Positions 16,333 to 24,626 of a stretch of DNA of 64,000 nt are shown one piece after another (position 1 is the first letter of the stretch; every line of letters begins with the position of its first letter). The stretch spans positions 1 to 64,000 of the forward strand of contig CANQRQ010000007.1 of NCBI GenBank assembly GCA_947626315.1, written 5' to 3'. Below the pieces are notes generated by a model. That model was not told the DNA's origin. It made no database searches and was given only the letters and a program-made list of their open reading frames with translations. A program made the translations under genes and the position numbers. The stretch comes from an uncultured Oscillospiraceae bacterium. GTDB lineage: Bacteria; Bacillota; Clostridia; Oscillospirales; Oscillospiraceae.

Positions 16333-17303
16333 AAAAGAGCATGAAAATCTGGCTGATCACCGCCGCCGCGCTGCTGCTGGGCGGCCTGACCCTGTGCCTG
16401 CTGGCCGTATCCCTGGCGGGGCCGGAGCTGGACCGGCTGAACACGGAGAGCTACACGGAAAAGAGCCTCACCATCGACGAGCCCTTCGACAGCCTCATCA
16501 TCCGGGTCTCCAGCCGTCAAGTGCAGCTGCTGCCCTCGGAGGGCGGGACCTGCCGGGTGGACTGGAATGAGAGCGAGCGCAGCCGGGTCCAGGTGGCCGT
16601 GAAGAACGGCACGCTGGAGGCGCTGGAGAAAAACAGCGGCGGCGCTTTCGGACCGGTGGGCTTCTTCTGGGGGACCAGCGCCCAGCTGTCCATCACCCTC
16701 CGGCTGCCGGAGGCGGAATACCGGGCTTTGACCGTGGGGACCAGCTCCGGAGATGTGGAGGTGCCGGAGGGCTTTTGCTTCCAAACTGCCCGGCTGGACA
16801 GCACCAGCGGCAATCTCCGCTTTTCCGCCCAGGTCTCGGAGGAGCTGCGTATGCGGAGCACCAGCGGCGACCTGGAGCTGACCGGCGCCTCCCCTGCCCG
16901 GGCGGAGCTGGAGAGCACCAGCGGCAGGCTGCTTCTCCGCTCCTGTGAATGCGGGGCGCTCAGCGCCTCCTCCACCAGCGGGGACATTTCCCTGGAAAAC
17001 TGCCGGGGCGAGAGCCTGGCCCTCGATGCCACCAGCGGCGGCCTGGCGCTGAAAAGCTGCCAGTTCTCCGGCCCGGCCAGCCTGGAGACTGTCAGCGGGG
17101 ACATCCGCTTTTCCGGCCTGGACGCCGGGAGCCTTTCCTTTGACGCCGTCAGCGGCTCTGTGAAGGGGACGCTCCTCAGCGGCAAGGTCTTCCAGACCGA
17201 TACGGTCAGCGGCAGGATTTCCCTGCCTCCGGCGGACCCCTCCGGCGGCCTCTGCACCGCAGAGACCACCAGCGGAGACATTGACATCCGGCTTGCGAGC
17301 TAA
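16329..17303 (+). CDS. DUF4097 beta-solenoid adhesin-like protein
   Basis: A 324-residue secreted, membrane-anchored protein: an N-terminal signal anchor (IWLITAAALLLGGLTLCLLA) and then a DUF4097 domain. The C-terminal 180 residues are ten consecutive units with a (T/S)SG or VSG core: TSSGDVEV, STSGNLRF, STSGDLEL, STSGRLLL, STSGDISL, ATSGGLAL, TVSGDIRF, AVSGSVKG, TVSGRISL, TTSGDIDI, as expected for a right-handed beta-helix outside the membrane. It is third in the PadR operon and overlaps DUF1700 by four bases. The biochemical role of the family is unknown; an envelope sensor is a common suggestion. Confidence 0.9.
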   Translation: MKKSMKIWLITAAALLLGGLTLCLLAVSLAGPELDRLNTESYTEKSLTIDEPFDSLIIRVSSRQVQLLPSEGGTCRVDWNESERSRVQVAVKNGTLEALEKNSGGAFGPVGFFWGTSAQLSITLRLPEAEYRALTVGTSSGDVEVPEGFCFQTARLDSTSGNLRFSAQVSEELRMRSTSGDLELTGASPARAELESTSGRLLLRSCECGALSASSTSGDISLENCRGESLALDATSGGLALKSCQFSGPASLETVSGDIRFSGLDAGSLSFDAVSGSVKGTLLSGKVFQTDTVSGRISLPPADPSGGLCTAETTSGDIDIRLAS

Positions 17304-17310
17304 TAAAATA

Positions 17311-17337
17311 GGGGCTGTGAAAAAAATTCACAGCCCC
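17311..17337. terminator. Bidirectional terminator
   Basis: GGGGCTGTGAA (17311-17321) pairs with TTCACAGCCCC (17327-17337) around five A residues, between the convergent DUF4097 and coiled-coil genes. Confidence 0.75.
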
Positions 17338-17353
17338 ATAATGACTTTTTAGT

Positions 17354-18979
17354 TCATTCTTCCGTTTTGACGGCGGGCTTTTTGACCCTGGGCGTCACGA
17401 TCAGCAGCTGGACCGCCGCGAAAATCCCCGCGAAGATGGCGGAGTAAGAGCTGCCCCGGCCCATCCACTCAAAGAGCGCCTCCGCGGCCGCCGCGCAGGC
17501 CAGGCAGAGCAGCACCGGCGCGATCAGCAGGAAGCGGCTTTTCGGCTTTTCAAAGGCCGCCGGGATCCCAACCAGACCGGCCAGACCCCCTATGATCATC
17601 AGCAGGCAGCCGGCAAAGCGCCGCTGGTACTCCTGCTCTCCGTCCCGGATCAGCTGGGCCCGGCAGGCCTCGGCGCTCTCCAGCAGTTCCATGCCGCCGT
17701 CCACCCGCTCTTCGATGCCCTCCCGGTCCATCAGGATCATCCGCAGCGAGGTCTCCCGCTTCTCCAGCTCCTCCTGCTTATTGGCCTCCTCCTCCAGAGC
17801 GGCCAGGTCCTGGGCGTCCTGCTCCAGAGCAGTCTTCTCCTCCTGGAGCTCCGTCTGCTGATCCTCCAGGTCATAGATCGTCTGCCAGATCTGATCCCAG
17901 CCGGCGTGCAGCTGGGCGTCGCCCTGCTCCAGGGCCGCCCGGGCCGCGTCCAGCTGGGCCTTGGCGGCCTCAACGGTGGCTGCGTTCTTTTCCAACTCCG
18001 CCCGCTGAGGAGCAAGCATAGCATTTATTCCGGCAATCATCGGTCCCACGGTTGAAACCAAGGGTCCCTGTATTTTCTCATAGGCGTTCGCCAACCCGGC
18101 ATACGCGGCGGCAAAGAGACCCCCTGCGTCTTCGGGAATCGGGTCGCCTGCAGCTTCCACCTTAGCCTCGAGCACTTCGATCTGGTCCTTTACATCCGTT
18201 ATGGACTGCAGCAGCCCTGTTACCTTTGACGGGTCCATAGAGGGCATCTCTCCGACCGCTCCGCCCATGGAGCCCAGTTCCCCCGCCAATGTGGTAAAGC
18301 TCCCTACAAACTTTTCCAGAGCCGTAAGGCCCTGCTTCAAGCCTTCGCAGGCGTTCAGAATGTCCGCCTGACTGTAAAATTTAGGGGGCTCCTCGGGCAG
18401 CTCCTCGGGCGGGTCCGGCTCCTCGGGCGGATCTGTTTCCCCGGTCGTGGTCTGTTCCTCGGTCGTGGTCTGGGGCTGGGCCTGAGGGAACTCCGGCGGC
18501 GTCCAACTCTGAATCGCCGTCAGGTCGCTGGTCAGTCCGTCCACCGTTGCCAGCATCTGCCTGCCCGCCAAGTACTGATTATAGAGGGGCTCAAACTGGG
18601 CATAACCGGCGTTGAACTGCTCCCAGCCCTGCTCCAGCGCGTCCCCCGCCTGCCAGAGAGCCTCCCGGCCGGTCTCCAGCCCGCCCTTGGTGGCGGAATA
18701 CATGGCCAGGTCGCTCCTGTGCTGGGAGGCGTCCGAATCGTGCTGCTCCTGCCGCTCCTCCAGGGTCTTGCTGCTCTCGGCATAGCTGACGGTCCCCTCC
18801 AGCGCCTGGCTGACCTCCCGGTACTCGTCGATCCGGCCCTGGAGGCGCTGGGCGTCCGCCAGCCGGTCCTCCCGGTCCGCTCGGGCGCTGTTCAGGCCAA
18901 AGGCCCCGGCCACGAGCATAACCAGGCTCAAAATCGCCAGGACAATGGCAAATATTCTCGTCAACGCGGGATGTTTCAA
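17354..18979 (-). CDS. Large coiled-coil membrane protein of unknown function
   Basis: A 541-residue protein I cannot assign. An N-terminal membrane segment (RIFAIVLAILSLVMLVAGAFG) is followed by about 400 residues of extracellular-type coiled coil (DREDRLADAQRLQGRIDEYR; TELQEEKTALEQDAQDLAALEE), then two to three C-terminal membrane spans. The middle holds a Pro/Glu/Thr linker (TTTEEQTTTGETDPPEEPDP) and a helical segment with more A+T-rich codons than the flanks. The start is TTG 18979, with GGAGGA seven bases upstream; earlier ATGs lack such a site. The topology resembles phage-infection or YhgE/Pip-like proteins, but this is only architectural. Confidence 0.75.
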   Translation of the reverse strand: MKHPALTRIFAIVLAILSLVMLVAGAFGLNSARADREDRLADAQRLQGRIDEYREVSQALEGTVSYAESSKTLEERQEQHDSDASQHRSDLAMYSATKGGLETGREALWQAGDALEQGWEQFNAGYAQFEPLYNQYLAGRQMLATVDGLTSDLTAIQSWTPPEFPQAQPQTTTEEQTTTGETDPPEEPDPPEELPEEPPKFYSQADILNACEGLKQGLTALEKFVGSFTTLAGELGSMGGAVGEMPSMDPSKVTGLLQSITDVKDQIEVLEAKVEAAGDPIPEDAGGLFAAAYAGLANAYEKIQGPLVSTVGPMIAGINAMLAPQRAELEKNAATVEAAKAQLDAARAALEQGDAQLHAGWDQIWQTIYDLEDQQTELQEEKTALEQDAQDLAALEEEANKQEELEKRETSLRMILMDREGIEERVDGGMELLESAEACRAQLIRDGEQEYQRRFAGCLLMIIGGLAGLVGIPAAFEKPKSRFLLIAPVLLCLACAAAAEALFEWMGRGSSYSAIFAGIFAAVQLLIVTPRVKKPAVKTEE

Positions 18980-19114
18980 GGCGCATTCCTCCACCGGACG
19001 GTACTTTATTTTCCTTATTATACAGGGCATTTGTGAAGAATTCATGACAAAGGAACGATTTCATAAAATTTTTACGGTCCCCGGCGGCCGGGAGGCGCGG
19101 AAAGGAGCCTTTTT

Positions 19115-20071
19115 ATGCGTCTGAGCTTCGCCCCTATGGAGGGGGTCACCACTTACAGCTTCCGGCAGCTCCACGCGGCGCTGTTCCCGGGGGCGGAAAA
19201 ATACTACGCCCCCTTCATCGCCCCGGACGGCAGCGGGAAATTCAAGGGCGGCCGCCTGCGGGACATTCTGCCGGAGAACAACCGGGACATCCGCCTGGTG
19301 CCCCAGATCCTCTGCAACCGGCCGGAGCCCTTTCTGGCCGTGGCCCGGGAGCTGGCCGCCATGGGCTACCGGGAGGTGAACCTGAACGCGGGCTGCCCCT
19401 CCGGGACGGTGGTCCCCAAGCGCAAGGGGGCTGGGATGCTGGCCGATCTCCGGGCGCTGGACGAGTTTCTGGCCGAGGTCTTCTCCCGCTGTGAGCTGGC
19501 CGTCTCCGTAAAGACCCGCATGGGCCTGGAGAGCACGGAGGAGTTCCCCGCCATTCTGGAGATCTACAACAAGTACCCCCTGCAGGAGCTGATCATCCAC
19601 GCCCGGGACCGGCGGGCCATGTACAGCGGCAGGCCGGACCTGGCGGGCTTCGCCACCGCCTTCCGGGCCAGCCGCCCGCCGGTGTGCTACAACGGGAACG
19701 TCTTCTCCCCCGCCGATCTGACCGGGCCGGTCTCCGCCGCGCCGGGGCTGGAGCGGGTGATGCTGGGCCGGGGCGCGGCGGCCAATCCGGCGCTGTTCCG
19801 GCAGCTCCAAGGCGGCCCGGCCCTGGAGGCAGCGGAGCTGAAGGACTTTCTCCGCCGCCTCCGGGACGCCTATCAGGCCCAGGGGCTCAGCGAGCGCTAT
19901 ACCCTTGCCCGGCTGAAGGAGCTGTGGTATTATACCGTTCAGATGTTCCCCGGCGCTTCCGCCGGGGCCAAGCGGATCAACAAAGCCCAGACGGCGGCGG
20001 AGTATCAAAGCGCGGTGGACGCGCTCTTCGCCTCCGGCCGCTTCTCGCCGGAGGCAGCCTTCCGGGGCTGA
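19115..20071 (+). CDS. dus: tRNA-dihydrouridine synthase
   Basis: An FMN- and NADPH-dependent reductase of specific uridines in tRNA D-loops. The 318 residues form a TIM barrel: LSFAPMEGVTTYSFRQL at the N-terminus, then the catalytic loop VNLNAGCPSGTVVPKRKGAG with the active Cys, SVKTRMGLES, IIHARDRRAMYSG and an LGRGAAANPALFRQL phosphate-binding end. An AAAGGAGC site precedes the ATG. The short length and LNAGCPS motif suggest the DusC-like/Firmicute type; the exact uridine modified is unknown. A pseudouridine synthase gene follows 11 bases later. Confidence 0.93.
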   Translation: MRLSFAPMEGVTTYSFRQLHAALFPGAEKYYAPFIAPDGSGKFKGGRLRDILPENNRDIRLVPQILCNRPEPFLAVARELAAMGYREVNLNAGCPSGTVVPKRKGAGMLADLRALDEFLAEVFSRCELAVSVKTRMGLESTEEFPAILEIYNKYPLQELIIHARDRRAMYSGRPDLAGFATAFRASRPPVCYNGNVFSPADLTGPVSAAPGLERVMLGRGAAANPALFRQLQGGPALEAAELKDFLRRLRDAYQAQGLSERYTLARLKELWYYTVQMFPGASAGAKRINKAQTAAEYQSAVDALFASGRFSPEAAFRG

Positions 20072-20082
20072 AAGCAGGTCGT

Positions 20083-20715
20083 ATGGAACTAAAGCTGTGT
20101 TATGAAGATCCCTGGCTGGTTTTCTGCGTCAAGCCGCCGGGCGTGCTCTCCGAGGGGGACGGGCTGCCCGCCCTGCTGAGCCGGGAACTGGGCGGGCCGT
20201 TTTACTGCGTCCACCGGCTGGATAAGGACACCGGGGGCCTGATGGTCTACGCCCGGACCGGGGAGGCCGCGGCGGCGCTCTCCCGGCTGATTGCCGCCGG
20301 CGGGCTGGACAAGCGTTATCTGGCGGTGGCGCAGGGCTGTCCGGAGCCGCCGGAGGGCCGGATGCGGGACCTGCTCTACCGGGACGCCGCCCGGAACAAG
20401 AGCTACGTGGTGACCCGGATGCGCCGGGGCGTCCGGGAGGCGGCGCTGGACTACGCTCTGCTGGAGCGCGCCGGCGGCTTCAGCCTGGTGGAGGTCCGGC
20501 TGCTCACCGGCCGCAGCCATCAGATCCGGGTGCAGTTTGCCTCTCGGGGGATGCCCCTGGCCGGGGACCGGCGCTACGGCAGCTCCCGCCGGGACTGCGG
20601 CCTGGCCCTCTGGGCCCGGCAGCTGGCCCTGGTCCACCCCTTCACCGGCCAGTCTCTGTCCTTTTCCGCCGCTCCCCCGCCGGTCCCGCCCTGGACGGAT
20701 TTTAAGAGCCTGTAA
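20083..20715 (+). CDS. RluA-family pseudouridine synthase
   Basis: Isomerises uridine to pseudouridine in RNA. The 210 residues contain only the catalytic domain, without an S4 domain. The signature CVHRLDKDTGGLMV (catalytic Asp47), LDKRYLAV, LLTGRSHQIRVQFASRGMPLAGDRRYG and a C-terminal LALWARQLALVHPFTG are all present. It sits 11 nt after dus and likely shares its transcript; the target (rRNA or tRNA) cannot be told. Confidence 0.92.
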   Translation: MELKLCYEDPWLVFCVKPPGVLSEGDGLPALLSRELGGPFYCVHRLDKDTGGLMVYARTGEAAAALSRLIAAGGLDKRYLAVAQGCPEPPEGRMRDLLYRDAARNKSYVVTRMRRGVREAALDYALLERAGGFSLVEVRLLTGRSHQIRVQFASRGMPLAGDRRYGSSRRDCGLALWARQLALVHPFTGQSLSFSAAPPPVPPWTDFKSL

Positions 20716-20726
20716 AAGCGCAGAAA

Positions 20727-20752
20727 ACCGCCGCGGCAATCGCCGCGGCGGT
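20727..20752. terminator. Bidirectional terminator
   Basis: ACCGCCGCGGC (20727-20737) pairs perfectly with GCCGCGGCGGT (20742-20752) between convergent genes, with A and T residues on the flanks. Confidence 0.75.
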
Positions 20753-20772
20753 GTGTTTTGTCTATGCCGGTC

Positions 20773-21021
20773 TTACTTCGTCAGCTCCAGCAGCCAGTCG
20801 CTGATCTTCTTCTCCGGAACGTCCAGCCCGCTGGACAGGAAAGACACCATCTCGTTGAAGTTCAGCCCACGCAGATATTCAAAGTTGGTGATGCGCTTAA
20901 AGTTCATGGCCGTGCCGTCCATCCGGCGGCCCTCGATGTAGCCGCACTCGTAGCACATGAACAGGTCCATTTTTCTGTGGTTATCCACAACCATCTCTTG
21001 GCCGCAGCGGGGACACTTCAT
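20773..21021 (-). CDS. Small zinc-ribbon protein
   Basis: An 82-residue protein with an N-terminal zinc ribbon (MKCPRCGQEM, then LFMCYECGYIEG; two CxxC pairs) and a helical C-terminus (FEYLRGLNFNEMVSFLSSGL). Function unknown; the pattern suggests a metal-binding adaptor or nucleic-acid-associated protein. Two ATGs exist, and the second (21021) is chosen because GGAGG is 8 nt before it but too close to the first. A good promoter is present upstream. Confidence 0.75.
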   Translation of the reverse strand: MKCPRCGQEMVVDNHRKMDLFMCYECGYIEGRRMDGTAMNFKRITNFEYLRGLNFNEMVSFLSSGLDVPEKKISDWLLELTK

Positions 21022-21100
21022 AAACATTACCTCCAGGTAAGCCTGCCGGCTGCCTACCGGCAGGGTGTTCTATTTGATTTCCAACCTCTATGCCACTATC

Positions 21101-21129
21101 AATATACTCCCGACGCCGGCAAAAGTCAA
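21101..21129 (-). promoter_or_regulatory. Sigma-A promoter of the zinc-ribbon gene
   Basis: On the minus strand: TTGACT (21124-21129), 17 nt, TATATT (21101-21106). A CCTGCCGG/CCGGCAGG hairpin follows in the leader (about 21043-21065). Confidence 0.6.
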
Positions 21130-21211
21130 GGAGATTCTTGCCTCTTCGCCCGGTTCGGAGGCTGGACAAACGGCCGGACCGGGGGTAAGATAGCGTTGTG
21201 GAGGTGTTGTC

Positions 21212-22138
21212 ATGCGTTATTTTGAAATCACCCTGGATGTCCCTGAGCCGCTGATCGACCAGCGCTGCGAGGAACTGAGCGTCCTTGGCGCGGAGGGCTT
21301 TGTCATCGAGAGCGAGGCGGACTTCAAGGATTTTCTGGAGAATAACCGCCAGTATTGGGACTATGTGGACCGGGACCTGGAGCAGCGCTATGCCGGCCTC
21401 AGTCGGATCAAATTCTACCTGACGGAGGACAGGGCCGGGCAGGCCGTCCTGAGCCGGGTCCGGGAGCGTTTCCCGGAGCTCAGCCTGCGCACTGTCCAGG
21501 ACAGCGACTGGGAAAACAACTGGCGGGACTACTATAAGCCCATCGAGACCGGCCAAAAGCTGGTGGTGGTGCCGGAGTGGGAGCAGGCGCCGGAGGGGGA
21601 CAGGGTGCCGCTGCGGCTGGACCCGGGCCTGATCTTCGGGACCGGCAGCCACGCCACCACCCGCATGTGCCTGGCCCGGCTGGAGGACTACGCCAGGCCC
21701 GGCCTGCGCCTGCTGGACCTGGGCTGCGGCAGCGGGATTCTGGGCATCGGGGCCCTGGTGCTGGGGGCGGATTTCTGCCTGGGCTGCGACGTGGATCCGA
21801 AGGCCCCGGACGTGGTGACGGCCAACGCCGCCCTCAACGGCCTGGGGCCGGACCGGATCCGGGTCCTGGCGGGGGACGTGATCGCCGACGCCTCCCTGCG
21901 CCGGAGCTTCGGCGGCGGCTACGGCCTGGTGCTGGCCAACATCGTCTCCGACGTGCTGATCCCCCTGGCCCCCCATGTGCCCGGCTTTCTGCTGCCCGGC
22001 GGGGTTTTCATCGGCTCCGGCATCATCGAGGGGCGGCAGGCGGAGGTGGCCGCCGCTCTGGAGGCGGCGGGGCTGCGGATCACCGGCCACGACAGCTTGG
22101 AGGACTGGCACTGCCTCACGGCGGTCAAGCCTCTGTAA
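21212..22138 (+). CDS. prmA: Ribosomal protein L11 methyltransferase
   Basis: Trimethylates L11 amino groups with SAM. The 308-residue protein has the N-terminal L11-binding domain (MRYFEITLDVPEPLIDQRCE, VIESEADFKDFLE) and a Rossmann methyltransferase domain: FGTGSHATTRMCLARLE, then LLDLGCGSGILGIGALVLGA and the catalytic LANIVSDVLIPLAP (N in place of the usual N-P-P-Y type). Ends in LEDWHCLTAVKP, the family terminus. A GTGGAGGTG site precedes the ATG. Confidence 0.95.
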   Translation: MRYFEITLDVPEPLIDQRCEELSVLGAEGFVIESEADFKDFLENNRQYWDYVDRDLEQRYAGLSRIKFYLTEDRAGQAVLSRVRERFPELSLRTVQDSDWENNWRDYYKPIETGQKLVVVPEWEQAPEGDRVPLRLDPGLIFGTGSHATTRMCLARLEDYARPGLRLLDLGCGSGILGIGALVLGADFCLGCDVDPKAPDVVTANAALNGLGPDRIRVLAGDVIADASLRRSFGGGYGLVLANIVSDVLIPLAPHVPGFLLPGGVFIGSGIIEGRQAEVAAALEAAGLRITGHDSLEDWHCLTAVKPL

Positions 22139-22151
22139 GTCTTTTTAAGCT

Positions 22152-22189
22152 TTGGCCCCCACCGGCGCAAAATGCGCGGTGGGGGCCAA
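22152..22189. terminator. Bidirectional terminator
   Basis: A perfect 13-bp stem (22152-22164 with 22177-22189) that can extend inward lies between the convergent prmA and CotH genes and is followed by AGTTATTTTA on the plus strand. Confidence 0.8.
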
Positions 22190-22205
22190 GAGTTATTTTA
22201 TCTAT

Positions 22206-24563
22206 TTATCTGTTGAAACCCGGAATGTCTCCGTACAGCTCCTGGGCTTTGTCCCCGCCTACGCTGAAGCGTTCGCAGAGATTGCGGGCCACGAAGGCCG
22301 CCCGGCCGCCGTTGCCGGTCACATATGTGCGCAGCTGGTCCACCATGTTCTCCCAGGTCCGCACGGTCCAGTTCCAGCGCTGGCAGTCCCGGGGGATCTC
22401 GCTTGCCAGCTCCGCGGCCAGGGCGTCGATCTCAGCCAGCACGTGTTCGTTCGACAGGGGGCCGTGCAGCACCCGGGACAGCTCCTTCAGCAGATCCTCC
22501 CGGAAGCTCTGATTGAGGCTCATGGCCCGGACCAGAAGATCATAGGGAAAATCGTAGCCGAAGGGGCGTTCAAAGGACTCCACCGCGAACATCCCCAGGT
22601 CCAGATCCACCAGCGCGAAGCGCAGCAGGTCGTCCTCCGTGGAGTAGTAGAAGCGCATGTTGGGAGGATGGATATCAAAATTGCTGCTGTAGGCCTCTAT
22701 AATGATCCAGCCCAGGACGCTCTCCATATTCAGATGAGAGGTCACATAGTTGTAGTTGTCCTCGATCCGCATGTCCCGGCCCTGAGAAAACTGATAGACC
22801 TCCTCAAAGCCGCATTCCAGGGGCCAGTCCTCCTTCCAGTGGGACACCGTGTCCACATCGTAACCGTAGTGGTTGGCATAGTGGGTGGCGGAGTGGGCCT
22901 CCCGGATGTTATAGGCCCCCCAATACTCCCCGTTCAGATAGAGCGCCGCGTATTTGTAGTCCTGGGCCGGCAGATCGGGAAAGCACTCCATGGACAGCTG
23001 GTGCATCAGGTTGTCCCTCATCATGGTGGAGTAGTCGCTCTCCTGGGCCGCCCGGAGCAGGATGGAGGCAAACGAGGTCACGCCGTTTTCAAACAGGTCA
23101 TAGTTCAGCTCTCCGTCATAGCGGCTGCGGAAGCTCAGCTTGAAGGATTTCTTTTCCTGGCTGATCTTAGAGGTGGCCCCGTGAAGTTTCAGGCCGCAGC
23201 CGATATGAAAGCTCTGGCCGTCCTCGAAAAAGCACACCGTGCCTCTCCGCTCCCAGTCCTCCTCGGGATTGTCGTACAGGCCTTCATCGCCGAAGAGATT
23301 GGCTGGGTCCGTCACCAGGCTGACCACCGGCAGCGTGTGCCCCTCGTTGATGATGAAGCTCAGATCCAGGCTGTCGCTGGTCAGGGCGCCCTCTTGAAGA
23401 TTTACCGCCCGGACCACCGTGGTCTCCGTCAGGCTGAACGGGCCTTCATATTTCCGGGAGGAGTCATCCGGGTCGCTGCCGTCCAGGGTGTAGAAGATCT
23501 CCCCGTCCGCCTCCAGGCGGACCTCCACGCTGTCCACGCCGTCAAACACCCCGTCGCTGCCCGCGAGCCGGGGCTTTTCCGCGATCAGCCGGGCGCCGCC
23601 GGCGTTATCTGCGCCGGGGCTGGGGCTGTCAAAGTAGAAGAAGCCGTTCTCCCCCGCCATCCGGCCATAGCTGCCGCCGTAGCGCAGTCCGCTCAGCCGC
23701 ATATAGTCGCAGCAGAGGCCGGCGTCATCCAGCAGGTAGAGCGCGTCCTCCTGGGCATTCAGGGCAAAGGTGGCCCCGTCCGCCTGGCCGTCCGTGCAGG
23801 GGATCAGATAGGTCTCCCCCGCCTCCAGCGTCACATCCGGCAGCCAGTATCTGTCCCCGCTCCGGTCGGACATGCTGTAGGCCGCCAGGTTCAGCGCCCC
23901 GTCCGAGACGTTTTTTACCTCTACCCAGTCGTAAAACACGCCGTTTACCGGTAAATACCACTCGTTATACACCATGGCCTCGTTCAGCTGCAGGGGGCTG
24001 TCACAGCTCCGTGAGGCCTGGGACAGAGCATAGCCCTCCGGCGTGTTGGCGGCGCCCGGCGTGGCATAGGCCGCGGGCACGACCGCCCCGCCGCCGTCGC
24101 GCACATAGCTCACATCCGCCTGAGCCTCCGGCACCGTGAAGCTGTCCAGCTCCGCGCCGCTCCGGCCCTCCAGGCTGACCGTCTCCCCTCGGGAAGAGAT
24201 GCCGAAGCGGGCGTGGGACGCCCCTTCCCCCTCTTCCGAGCAGAAGAACAGGGCGTAGCCGTCCGGCTCCAGGCTCTGGGCGGGAATCTCCCAGCGGTCG
24301 CCGGAGCAGACCAGCACGCAGCCGCCCAGCTCCGCCGGCTCCGTGCCGGCGTTGTGCAGCTCCAGCCAGTCGGGAAAGCTGCCGCTGCCGTCGTCCAGGG
24401 TGCAGCGGTTGGAGGCCATGACCTCGCTGATCTCCAGCTGCGGCTCCTCCGCCGCCTGGCTCACAGCCGGCGGGGCCTCCTCTTCCCTGTCTGCGCAGCC
24501 GGCAAGCAGCGCCGCGGCCAGCAGGGCCATCCATATCGCTCTTCTCTCTCTCTCCTTTTTCAT
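22206..24563 (-). CDS. CotH-kinase lipoprotein with two lamin-tail domains
   Basis: A 785-residue surface lipoprotein. The signal ends in LLAGC with lipid-carrying Cys23. Two lamin-tail-like domains (about 42-165, ISEVMASNRCTLDDGSGSFPDWLELHN; about 190-315, NEAMVYNEWYLPVNGVFYDWVEVKN) are followed by a chitobiase/hexosaminidase C-terminal-like module (about 350-405, GEIFYTLDGSDPDDSSRKYEG) and a CotH kinase domain (about 410-745) with GLKLHGATSKISQEKKSFKL, ALYLNGEYWGAYNIREA and FALVDLDLGMF. CotH kinases phosphorylate spore-coat and other extracellular proteins. It is the last gene of a minus-strand glycan-type cluster, 63 nt after a glycosyltransferase. Confidence 0.9.
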   Translation of the reverse strand: MKKERERRAIWMALLAAALLAGCADREEEAPPAVSQAAEEPQLEISEVMASNRCTLDDGSGSFPDWLELHNAGTEPAELGGCVLVCSGDRWEIPAQSLEPDGYALFFCSEEGEGASHARFGISSRGETVSLEGRSGAELDSFTVPEAQADVSYVRDGGGAVVPAAYATPGAANTPEGYALSQASRSCDSPLQLNEAMVYNEWYLPVNGVFYDWVEVKNVSDGALNLAAYSMSDRSGDRYWLPDVTLEAGETYLIPCTDGQADGATFALNAQEDALYLLDDAGLCCDYMRLSGLRYGGSYGRMAGENGFFYFDSPSPGADNAGGARLIAEKPRLAGSDGVFDGVDSVEVRLEADGEIFYTLDGSDPDDSSRKYEGPFSLTETTVVRAVNLQEGALTSDSLDLSFIINEGHTLPVVSLVTDPANLFGDEGLYDNPEEDWERRGTVCFFEDGQSFHIGCGLKLHGATSKISQEKKSFKLSFRSRYDGELNYDLFENGVTSFASILLRAAQESDYSTMMRDNLMHQLSMECFPDLPAQDYKYAALYLNGEYWGAYNIREAHSATHYANHYGYDVDTVSHWKEDWPLECGFEEVYQFSQGRDMRIEDNYNYVTSHLNMESVLGWIIIEAYSSNFDIHPPNMRFYYSTEDDLLRFALVDLDLGMFAVESFERPFGYDFPYDLLVRAMSLNQSFREDLLKELSRVLHGPLSNEHVLAEIDALAAELASEIPRDCQRWNWTVRTWENMVDQLRTYVTGNGGRAAFVARNLCERFSVGGDKAQELYGDIPGFNR

Positions 24564-24626
24564 ACCTGTGTCCCGATCGCTCTTTATAAATAATTTCTCA
24601 TATCATAGCAGAGCCCGGCGGAAAAT

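Noticed and set aside
22152..23954. A 600-codon open frame on the plus strand
   Set aside because: Antisense to the CotH lipoprotein gene, whose domains are evident.
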